From Bacteroidota bacterium (GTDB taxonomy: Bacteria; Bacteroidota; Bacteroidia; Flavobacteriales; Weeksellaceae): a stretch of 5,634 bases of DNA. Shown piece by piece: positions 1 to 5,088 of this stretch. Position numbers and translations under genes: made by a program. The notes beneath the pieces are model-generated. The model was not told where the DNA came from. It saw only the letters and a program-made list of their open reading frames with translations, and searched no databases. The DNA lies in NCBI GenBank assembly GCA_023388015.1, contig JAEWHB010000124.1:1-5634 (forward strand), in the 5' to 3' direction. Within the stretch, counting starts at the first letter, position 1; each line of letters starts with the position of its first letter.

Positions 1-1547
1 CCCGTCAGCATTTTGACAAGGAAATCAATCGCATGATGCGACTAAATCCGCAGATGCCCGAACACAGCATTCAACGAAATTACCTGGAATTCATGCTGGA
101 TTTGCCTTGGAACGAATACACAAAAGACGATTTCAATCTGAAAAAAGCCCAAAAAATAATGGATCGCGACCATTTCGGATTGGAAGATATCAAGGAAAGA
201 ATCATCGAATACCTCGCTGTTTTAAAGTTGAAAGGCGATATGAAATCCCCGATTATCTGTCTTTACGGACCTCCGGGCGTGGGTAAAACTTCGCTGGGGA
301 AATCGGTGGCAGAAGCTTTGGGTAGAAAATACATCCGAATGTCTTTGGGTGGATTACATGATGAATCCGAAATCCGAGGACATAGAAAAACTTACATTGG
401 TGCAATGCCGGGACGGATTTTACAATCCATCAAAAAAGCTGGAAGTTCCAATCCGGTTTTCATTCTGGACGAAATCGACAAAATGGGTAAAAGCGCGCAT
501 GGAGATCCTTCTTCAGCTATGCTTGAAGTACTTGATCCTGAACAAAATAATTCATTTTATGACAATTATCTCGAACAAGGATATGATTTGTCAAAAATAT
601 TTTTCATCGCTACGGCCAATAATATTTCCGATATTCCGGCGCCACTTCGCGACCGAATGGAAATGGTCAATATTGCCGGATATACGATTGAAGAAAAAGT
701 TGAAATTGCCCATAAATTCCTATTCCCAAAACAATTAACAGAACACGGACTTCAGAAAAATCATGTTTCGATTACGAAAAAAGATTTGGAGTTTTTAGTC
801 GAAACTTATACACGCGAATCGGGTGTTAGAAAACTGGAGCAACAAATTGCGAAATTGGTTCGGAACATAGCCAAAAAAGTGGCGATGGAAGAAGAATTTG
901 AAAGCAAATTGTCGCAGGATTACATCCGTGAAGTTTTAGGTCCGGGAAGAATCAGCGATAAATATGAAAACAACGAGGTTCCGGGTGTGGTAACGGGATT
1001 GGCTTGGACGAGAGTCGGCGGCGATATTTTGTTCATCGAATCGATTTTATCCAAAGGAAAAGGAAGCCTTTCCATTACCGGAAATCTTGGAAATGTGATG
1101 AAAGAATCGGCCAGAATTGCGCTTGAATACATCAAAGCACACGCAAAGGAACTGGATCTGAAAGAAGAGATTTTTGACAAATACAATCTTCACATTCACG
1201 TTCCGGAAGGTGCCACGCCAAAGGACGGACCTTCTGCCGGAATTACCATGCTGACTTCGATTGTTTCTTCGTTTACCCAAAGAAAAGTCAGAGCTAATTT
1301 GGCGATGACAGGCGAAATTACACTTCGTGGAAAAGTTTTGGGTGTCGGTGGAATTAAGGAAAAAATTCTGGCGGCTAAACGCGCCAATATCAAAGAAATC
1401 ATATTGAGTGAAGAAAACCGAAAAGACATAGCCGAAATCAAATCGGAATACATCAAAGGACTGAAGTTCCATTATGTAACCGATATGATGGATGTGCTGA
1501 AAATCGCTTTGCTGAAACAGAAAGTGAAGGGAGCGAGGACTTTGTAA
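1..1547 (+). CDS. lon: ATP-dependent serine protease Lon, C-terminal part (5' end outside window)
   Basis: Lon is a cytoplasmic AAA+ protease that unfolds and degrades damaged and short-lived regulatory proteins. The frame is open to the left edge, so the ATG at 33 is an internal Met, not the start: the residues just before it (RQHFDKEINR) continue the family sequence. About 514 codons are visible, so roughly 300 N-terminal residues are missing compared with the usual ~800. Counting from the Met at 33: Walker A GPPGVGKT 79-86, Walker B with D146-E147, sensor-1 Asn196 in ATANN, DRM arginine-finger Arg208, sensor-2 region TRESGVRKLE around Arg266, then the protease domain with catalytic Ser401 in PKDGPSAG and Lys444 in GGIKEK. 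The Ser-Lys spacing of 43 equals that of E. coli Lon (S679/K722). All key residues are intact with no frameshift. The gene ends at a terminator 5 bp past the stop; its promoter lies outside the window. Confidence 0.97.
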   Translation, partial: RQHFDKEINRMMRLNPQMPEHSIQRNYLEFMLDLPWNEYTKDDFNLKKAQKIMDRDHFGLEDIKERIIEYLAVLKLKGDMKSPIICLYGPPGVGKTSLGKSVAEALGRKYIRMSLGGLHDESEIRGHRKTYIGAMPGRILQSIKKAGSSNPVFILDEIDKMGKSAHGDPSSAMLEVLDPEQNNSFYDNYLEQGYDLSKIFFIATANNISDIPAPLRDRMEMVNIAGYTIEEKVEIAHKFLFPKQLTEHGLQKNHVSITKKDLEFLVETYTRESGVRKLEQQIAKLVRNIAKKVAMEEEFESKLSQDYIREVLGPGRISDKYENNEVPGVVTGLAWTRVGGDILFIESILSKGKGSLSITGNLGNVMKESARIALEYIKAHAKELDLKEEIFDKYNLHIHVPEGATPKDGPSAGITMLTSIVSSFTQRKVRANLAMTGEITLRGKVLGVGGIKEKILAAKRANIKEIILSEENRKDIAEIKSEYIKGLKFHYVTDMMDVLKIALLKQKVKGARTL

Positions 1548-1552
1548 ATCGA

Positions 1553-1583
1553 AAAAGAGGTATTGAAAATTAATACCTCTTTT
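1553..1583. terminator. bidirectional intrinsic terminator between lon and the DUF4442 gene
   Basis: A perfect 12-bp stem (AAAAGAGGTATT, 1553-1564, with AATACCTCTTTT, 1572-1583) encloses a 7-nt loop. The A-rich left arm and T-rich right arm give a U-tract in both directions (TTTT on plus, TTTTT on minus). It fills the 47-bp gap between two converging genes and can end both transcripts. Confidence 0.88.
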
Positions 1584-1594
1584 ATTTTCATTTT

Positions 1595-2044
1595 TTAGTT
1601 CTTGACTTTAAAACTCCAAGTAAAAAGGAATTCCGCCACTTGGTCGCCTTTTTCATCTAAACCGATGCTTCTCATTTTCAGGGTTTGCCCCTCGCCTGTT
1701 TCGATGGCTTTTTGCAAAACGGCATCCAATTCTTCGCCTTGATCACAAGTGAAAATAATTTTCCCGGCTGCTTTTTTGGTGAAATTCGCTTCCAAACCTA
1801 CAACCAGCATGGAAATTTTATGATCGGATTTTTGGATTTTGTCGATGCATAAAATTCCGGTGGAAAGTTCAGCGGCCATTCCTTGAACTGCCCAAAACAT
1901 ACTTTTGAAAGGATTTTGATTTAGCCAGCCGTATTTAACTGAAATCTGGGCTTTATTTTCATCGAATTGATGCAATTTCAGTCCGGCGATTTTGGCAATC
2001 GGAAGTTTAAACCATAGAATTTTATTGAAAACTGCGCGTGTCAT
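1595..2044 (-). CDS. DUF4442 family protein (hotdog-fold, thioesterase-like)
   Basis: A 149-residue soluble protein with no signal peptide or membrane span. Its length and the central block NPFKSMFWAVQGMAAEL (about residues 44-60) fit the DUF4442 family, which adopts the hotdog fold of PaaI-like acyl-CoA thioesterases. In that fold the Asn/Gln/Glu-containing helix normally lines the acyl-thioester site, but activity of DUF4442 members is not established, so the substrate is unknown. The second half (from about residue 78) supplies the remaining beta strands, ending in a strand-like FTWSFKV. The ATG at 2044 is chosen because it lies shortly downstream of a TAnnTTTG box (2063-2070, minus strand). 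It is divergent from the fatty-acid desaturase at 2144, which makes a role with acyl thioesters plausible by context only. It shares a terminator with lon. Confidence 0.8.
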   Translation of the reverse strand: MTRAVFNKILWFKLPIAKIAGLKLHQFDENKAQISVKYGWLNQNPFKSMFWAVQGMAAELSTGILCIDKIQKSDHKISMLVVGLEANFTKKAAGKIIFTCDQGEELDAVLQKAIETGEGQTLKMRSIGLDEKGDQVAEFLFTWSFKVKN

Positions 2045-2062
2045 AAACTTTTGTTAATCCTT

Positions 2063-2070
2063 CAAATATA
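2063..2070 (-). promoter_or_regulatory. -7 box of the DUF4442 gene promoter
   Basis: On the minus strand this reads TATATTTG, an exact match to the Bacteroidota -7 consensus TAnnTTTG, 18 bp upstream of the ATG at 2044. No exact TTG -33 element is seen at 17-23 bp; ATG at 2089-2091 (minus strand) is the nearest. The predicted leader is short, about 12-15 nt. Confidence 0.5.
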
Positions 2071-2116
2071 AATCCATTGGCTGACTTTCATTAGTTTTAA
2101 AAAGGAATTTATCATT

Positions 2117-2124
2117 TATATTTG
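2117..2124 (+). promoter_or_regulatory. -7 box of the desaturase promoter
   Basis: TATATTTG matches TAnnTTTG exactly and ends 19 bp before the ATG at 2144. The -33 element is weak: TTAG at 2091-2094 lies 22 bp upstream where TTTG or TTG is expected. Together with the box at 2063-2070 on the other strand, this makes a compact divergent promoter region in which both -7 boxes have the same octamer. Confidence 0.55.
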
Positions 2125-2143
2125 TGAAAATTCAAAAATCCTA

Positions 2144-2905
2144 ATGCAAACAACGGTTCTTATTATTCTGATTTTATTTGTTGCTCACTGGTATGCATCG
2201 CTTTTTTTCCAGTCGATGTTTCACCACCGCTATGCTGCTCATGGTATGTTTACCATGTCCAATTTTTGGGAGAAAACCTTTCACATCGGTTCATTCCTTA
2301 CCCAAGGTTCATCTTACTTAAGCCCTTATGCTTACGGTGTGATGCACCGACTTCACCATGCTTTTGCTGATACGGAAGAGGATCCGCATTCGCCAATTAT
2401 TGATAAAGATTTATTTACGATGATGTGGAGAACCCGACGGGTTTATATGGAGATTGACCAAGAAATTGCCGTTGTAGGCGAGAAATTCAAAAAAGGAGTT
2501 CCAAAATGGAGAAAATTTGATCGTTTTGCCGAATCAAGAATTACGCGCTTGGTTTGGGTTGCGATTTATGTTCTAATTTTTGTTTTATTGGACGCTCCAT
2601 GGTGGTTGTATTTCTTAGTTCCAATTATGGTGTTGATGTCGCCCGTTCACGGCGTGATTGTGAATTGGTATTCGCACAAATACGGTTATAGAAATTACAA
2701 CGTTAAAGATACTTCTCATAATTTATTTCCGGTGGATTTGCTGATGTGGGGCGAAAGCCTTCACAACAATCACCATAAATTCGGGGGACGACCTAACTTC
2801 GCTGTGAAATGGTATGAATTTGATCCATTGTATCCGTTCATCTGGCTGATGGACAAAATGCGCATCATTCGATTTAAAAATAAACCGGCAACGCAATACA
2901 TGTAA
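2144..2905 (+). CDS. membrane fatty-acid (acyl-CoA/acyl-lipid) desaturase
   Basis: A 253-residue di-iron integral-membrane desaturase of the Delta9/OLE1-DesC type, which introduces a cis double bond into saturated acyl chains and so sets membrane fluidity. All three histidine boxes that bind the two irons are present: HRYAAH (28-33), HRLHH (68-72, followed by the typical EDPHSP at 79-84) and HNNHH (207-211). Hydrophobic spans lie at about 3-22 and in a hairpin at about 137-172. The fourth region typical of the family, around NWYSHKYG, is also present. It is shorter than plant and cyanobacterial enzymes (about 300), but the motifs are complete, so it is probably functional. No cytochrome b5 domain is fused and no ferredoxin or reductase partner is adjacent, so the electron donor must be encoded elsewhere. 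The position of the double bond and the acyl carrier cannot be read from the sequence. The start follows a TATATTTG box by 19 bp. Confidence 0.92.
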   Translation: MQTTVLIILILFVAHWYASLFFQSMFHHRYAAHGMFTMSNFWEKTFHIGSFLTQGSSYLSPYAYGVMHRLHHAFADTEEDPHSPIIDKDLFTMMWRTRRVYMEIDQEIAVVGEKFKKGVPKWRKFDRFAESRITRLVWVAIYVLIFVLLDAPWWLYFLVPIMVLMSPVHGVIVNWYSHKYGYRNYNVKDTSHNLFPVDLLMWGESLHNNHHKFGGRPNFAVKWYEFDPLYPFIWLMDKMRIIRFKNKPATQYM

Positions 2906-2972
2906 TTCAGTTTGTTTATTTCTTTATTAATAAATCAAATCAGAATTACTGATTAATTCCTGAAAAGAATTC

Positions 2973-2980
2973 TAAATTTG
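2973..2980 (+). promoter_or_regulatory. -7 box of the trxB promoter
   Basis: TAAATTTG is an exact TAnnTTTG match ending 20 bp before the trxB ATG, predicting a leader of about 16 nt. No good TTG is seen at the -33 position; that area is instead occupied by a small inverted repeat (2938-2954). The 95-bp gap and own promoter suggest that trxB is transcribed separately from the upstream desaturase gene. Confidence 0.55.
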
Positions 2981-3000
2981 TGCCCTAAACACACAAAATT

Positions 3001-3945
3001 ATGAGCGAAACAATCAAAGATACAGTCATCATCGGTTCAGGTCCTGCGGGTTATACTGCGGCTATTTATGCAGCGCGTGCCAATATGAACCCGGTTATGT
3101 TTACCGGAATTCAACCCGGCGGACAATTGACCACGACAACCGATGTTGAAAATTTCCCGGGTTATCCAACCGGAATTACAGGTCCCGAAATGATGGACGA
3201 CCTGCAAAAGCAAGCCGAAAGATTCGGAACGCAAATTCACTACGAATACATTACCGAAGTAAAACTTGCAAAAGAACCGGGACAACTTCATACCGTGATT
3301 TCCAATTCCGGACAGGAAATTCAGACGCGTTCTGTGATTATTTCTACCGGTGCAACCGCGAAATATCTCGGATTGGAAGATGAAACCAAATTTGCCGGAA
3401 GCGGCGTTTCGGCTTGTGCCACTTGTGACGGATTTTTCTACAAAGGCCGTCCCGTAGCCGTTGTTGGAGGTGGTGATACCGCAGCCGAAGAAGCAACTTA
3501 TTTAGCTAAATTATGTACTCAGGTTTATCTTTTGGTGCGAAAAGATGAGTTACGCGCGTCGAAAGTCATGCAGGAAAGAGTTTTCAACACCCCCAATATT
3601 ACCGTTTTGTTCCATCATGAACTACTTGGATTGGAAGGCGACAAAGTGGTTGAAAAAGCCAAAATCATCAATAATCAGACAAATGAAATTTCAGAATTGG
3701 TTGTGGACGGAGTCTTCATCGCCATCGGACACAAACCCAATACAGAATTATTTCAAGGAGTTTTGAATATGGACGAAACCGGATATCTGATAACCGAAAG
3801 TAAATCTACCAAAACAAATCTACCGGGCGTTTTTGCTTCAGGCGATGTTCAGGACAATGTGTATCGGCAAGCGATTACCGCAGCCGGAACGGGTTGCATG
3901 GCAGCACTCGATGCTGAAAAATACGTGGCTGAATTCTTTCATTAA
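3001..3945 (+). CDS. trxB: thioredoxin-disulfide reductase
   Basis: A 314-residue cytoplasmic flavoprotein of usual length that uses NADPH and FAD to reduce thioredoxin, which keeps protein thiols reduced and supplies ribonucleotide reductase and peroxidases. The order of elements is canonical: FAD-binding GSGPAG at 12-17; the redox-active CATC at 139-142 followed by Asp143, the acid next to the disulfide; the NADPH-binding GGGDTAAEEA at 156-165 inserted between the two FAD-binding halves; the positively charged VRKDELRAS stretch that holds the 2'-phosphate of NADPH; and the C-terminal FAD motif ASGDVQD around Gly281-Asp282, followed by the RQAITAAGTGCMAA helix. CATC with the GGGDTA motif separates it from ferredoxin-NADP reductase-like paralogues that lack the cysteines. 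The ATG at 3001 gives an N-terminus that leads directly into the first beta strand. No thioredoxin gene lies next to it. Confidence 0.96.
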   Translation: MSETIKDTVIIGSGPAGYTAAIYAARANMNPVMFTGIQPGGQLTTTTDVENFPGYPTGITGPEMMDDLQKQAERFGTQIHYEYITEVKLAKEPGQLHTVISNSGQEIQTRSVIISTGATAKYLGLEDETKFAGSGVSACATCDGFFYKGRPVAVVGGGDTAAEEATYLAKLCTQVYLLVRKDELRASKVMQERVFNTPNITVLFHHELLGLEGDKVVEKAKIINNQTNEISELVVDGVFIAIGHKPNTELFQGVLNMDETGYLITESKSTKTNLPGVFASGDVQDNVYRQAITAAGTGCMAALDAEKYVAEFFH

Positions 3946-3974
3946 TCAGTATCGGTTAAAAAAATATATAGTCT

Positions 3975-4006
3975 AAAAATCCTGAGCTTTCACTCAGGAT
4001 TTTTTT
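3975..4006. terminator. bidirectional intrinsic terminator between trxB and the membrane protein gene
   Basis: A perfect 12-bp stem (AAAAATCCTGAG, 3975-3986, with CTCAGGATTTTT, 3993-4004) encloses a 6-nt loop. Seven T residues run from 4000 to 4006 on plus, and the AAAAA at 3975-3979 gives five on minus. It lies between two converging genes and can serve both. Confidence 0.92.
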
Positions 4007-4019
4007 ATGTAATGTAATT

Positions 4020-4397
4020 TTATTTAAATTCTTTCCAGTGCGGAATGATTACCGCGAGTCCATAACCTATAAACACAAAAAGTGTAAACATGGAATAAAG
4101 TGTTCCGTCGGGCATGAATTCCGGTTGGATAACGATGGAAAAAAACAATCCCAAAATGGTCAGATAAACGCCGATTTTTTTGTAGAAATAAACCAAAATC
4201 AATCCGATTAAACTCAGAATACCAAGCCCAAGTGTTGTGCTCGGATACCATTCCGGCATTACCGAATCGCCGAGATTGAAATGTTCTTTGAACAAATAAT
4301 CATTGGTTGACCAAATCCTGTAACCACGGAAGAGAATTCCTCCGATTAAAATCAACATCAGGCAAATCAGCCCGTTAAACCAAATGGAACGTTTCAT
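4020..4397 (-). CDS. small four-helix membrane protein, function unknown
   Basis: I do not recognise this 125-residue protein. It is strongly hydrophobic, with predicted membrane spans at about 6-23, 54-72, 75-91 and 100-119. TM1 and TM2 are joined by a polar loop of about 30 residues containing RGYRIWSTNDYLF and PEWYP; TM2 and TM3 by a short positive turn (YKK), which suggests a cytoplasmic side there; TM3 and TM4 by QPEFMPDG. The N-terminus (MKR) and C-terminus (HWKEFK) are both positively charged and therefore probably cytoplasmic, which fits four spans. No catalytic motif is visible. It begins 9 bp after the stop of the Lrp/AsnC-type gene on the same strand and is probably co-transcribed with it. 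Lrp-family regulators often control a neighbouring transporter, but this protein is too short for a known amino-acid exporter family, so its role is left open. Confidence 0.75.
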   Translation of the reverse strand: MKRSIWFNGLICLMLILIGGILFRGYRIWSTNDYLFKEHFNLGDSVMPEWYPSTTLGLGILSLIGLILVYFYKKIGVYLTILGLFFSIVIQPEFMPDGTLYSMFTLFVFIGYGLAVIIPHWKEFK

Positions 4398-4401
4398 AGC
4401 A

Positions 4402-4409
4402 CAAATTTA
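4402..4409 (-). promoter_or_regulatory. possible internal -7 box at the end of the lrp-like gene
   Basis: On the minus strand this reads TAAATTTG, the same octamer as in the trxB promoter, and it overlaps the TAA stop of the Lrp-type gene. It ends only 4 bp before the ATG of the membrane protein, so a transcript from it would be leaderless or nearly so. There is no clear -33 element, and a chance match in AT-rich DNA is possible. Confidence 0.2.
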
Positions 4410-4883
4410 CTCAAAAATGGCGCGCATTAAGCGGTTTTTGTCATTAAAACTTTCTTCCAAAGAAATCATGGATTCAGTTCGCAGTACATCTTCTATCTGG
4501 TCAATCAAAAAAATGAGTTCTTTTGCATGATTGGTATCGCGCGCTCTGATTTTACAGAAAATATTGTATTTCCCGGCTACGATGTGTGCCACTGTAACGT
4601 TTGGAATTTTATATAATTCATCCAAAACAGTTTGAATTTTATTGGTTTTTGTTAAAAGTAGTCCCAAATAAGCGACGAACTGATAACCCATTTTATCATA
4701 ATCTGTAATCAAAGTGGTTCCTTTGATAATTCCTGCATCTTCCAATTTTTTCACTCTCACGTGAATGGTTCCCGCCGAAACATTCATTTTTTTAGCTATT
4801 TCGGTAAATGGCATGCGGGTATTTTCTATCAAAAACATCAGAATCGTTTTGTCTATATCATCAATTTCGTAATTATGCTTCAT
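4407..4883 (-). CDS. Lrp/AsnC family transcriptional regulator
   Basis: A 158-residue regulator of typical family length. The N-terminal winged helix-turn-helix covers about residues 8-60: IDKTILMFLIENTRMPFTEIA leads to the turn and recognition helix SAGTIHVRVKKLEDAGII (36-53). The RAM/ligand-binding alpha-beta domain follows at about 68-145, beginning FVAYLGLLL. Members form dimers and higher oligomers that bend DNA and usually respond to amino acids or related metabolites. In the ligand-site turn the common GxYD is GKYN here (104-107), so Asn replaces the usual Asp; this may alter the effector, which cannot be named. The ATG at 4883 starts just before the family's first helix. The upstream DNA has a candidate promoter and a palindrome that could be an autoregulatory operator. 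The next gene on the strand, a small membrane protein, follows after 9 bp. Confidence 0.93.
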   Translation of the reverse strand: MKHNYEIDDIDKTILMFLIENTRMPFTEIAKKMNVSAGTIHVRVKKLEDAGIIKGTTLITDYDKMGYQFVAYLGLLLTKTNKIQTVLDELYKIPNVTVAHIVAGKYNIFCKIRARDTNHAKELIFLIDQIEDVLRTESMISLEESFNDKNRLMRAIFE

Positions 4884-4924
4884 GATTCCGCATTAGTTTT
4901 ATTAAATTAATAATTTTAAAGGCA

Positions 4925-4955
4925 CAATATTAATGAATTTATAAAGTACAAACAA
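4925..4955 (-). promoter_or_regulatory. candidate promoter of the lrp-like gene
   Basis: On the minus strand, TTG (4955-4953) is followed after 20 bp by TAATATTG (4932-4925), one mismatch from TAnnTTTG. The spacing falls in the Bacteroidota range of 17-23 bp. A second CAAA (TTTG on minus) at 4949-4952 gives an alternative -33. The predicted leader is about 35-40 nt. Confidence 0.4.
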
Positions 4956-4972
4956 TAATTATGAGAATTATT
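4954..4972. promoter_or_regulatory. 19-bp inverted repeat, possible Lrp-type operator
   Basis: AATAATT (4954-4960), spacer ATGAG, AATTATT (4966-4972): a perfect 7+5+7 palindrome of AT-rich character, like known Lrp/AsnC sites in size and composition. It abuts the -33 element of the lrp-like gene on one side and the -33 position of the plus-strand promoter at 4995-5002 on the other, so a bound dimer could affect both. AT-rich DNA makes some palindromes by chance. Confidence 0.35.
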
Positions 4973-5002
4973 TTAAAATATTAAGACTTTATTTTAAATT
5001 TG
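4971..5002 (+). promoter_or_regulatory. candidate promoter of the plus-strand small RNA
   Basis: TAAATTTG at 4995-5002 matches TAnnTTTG exactly and is identical to the trxB box. TTTT at 4971-4974, one mismatch from the TTTG -33 element, lies 20 bp upstream, within the normal spacing. Transcription would start at about 5006-5009 and run towards the 3' end of tamB. Confidence 0.42.
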
Positions 5003-5005
5003 GTT

Positions 5006-5088
5006 TTGGTTATGAATTCAGGATTTCCTCGATTCATTACTTTGTTTGTTTTGCGTGAGTTTATTGCTTCCCGGCAGTAAACTTTTTT
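5006..5088 (+). ncRNA. candidate small RNA of about 80 nt, previously unrecognised to my knowledge
   Basis: The segment has promoter, body and terminator in the correct order. Stem-loop 1 spans 5012-5037: ATGAAT pairs with ATTCAT, then a U-G pair (5018-5031), one C-C mismatch, and three or four further pairs closing a short ATTT loop. A U-rich, largely unpaired linker follows (about 5038-5056). Stem-loop 2 (5057-5084) is an intrinsic terminator. The inner part of each stem holds a pair that is U-G in a plus-strand RNA but A-C in a minus-strand RNA (5018/5031 and 5064/5077), which points to the plus strand as the structured one. The 3' end reaches the tamB stop codon on the opposite strand. 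The alternative is a 22-codon frame (5012-5080), but its ATG sits within stem 1 and its stop within the terminator stem. No known RNA family is recognised, and the target is unknown. Confidence 0.42.
5057..5088 (+). terminator. plus-strand intrinsic terminator of the candidate small RNA
   Basis: GTTTA (5059-5063) pairs with TAAAC (5078-5082); a U-G pair (5064/5077) and TGC/GCA continue the stem to a TTCCCG loop (5068-5073). Pairs 5058/5083 (A-U) and 5057/5084 (G-U) can extend it. Six T residues follow at 5083-5088. On the minus strand there is no U-tract after the stem and the wobble becomes A-C, so this is not a good tamB terminator, although it lies at the end of that gene. Confidence 0.6.

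Noticed and set aside
33..35. ATG that could be taken as the start of the protease gene
   Set aside because: The frame is open to the window edge and the preceding residues continue the Lon sequence, so the gene starts outside the window.
920..1472. Open frames on the minus strand opposite lon (for example 1047-1472)
   Set aside because: They lie wholly antisense to a complete, motif-bearing lon reading frame, have unconvincing composition and no promoter or family resemblance.
2911..2939. Possible terminator after the desaturase gene (TTTGTTTATT with AATAAATCAAA)
   Set aside because: The stem is almost entirely A-T, has a bulge and is followed by no T-tract, so it is too weak to call.
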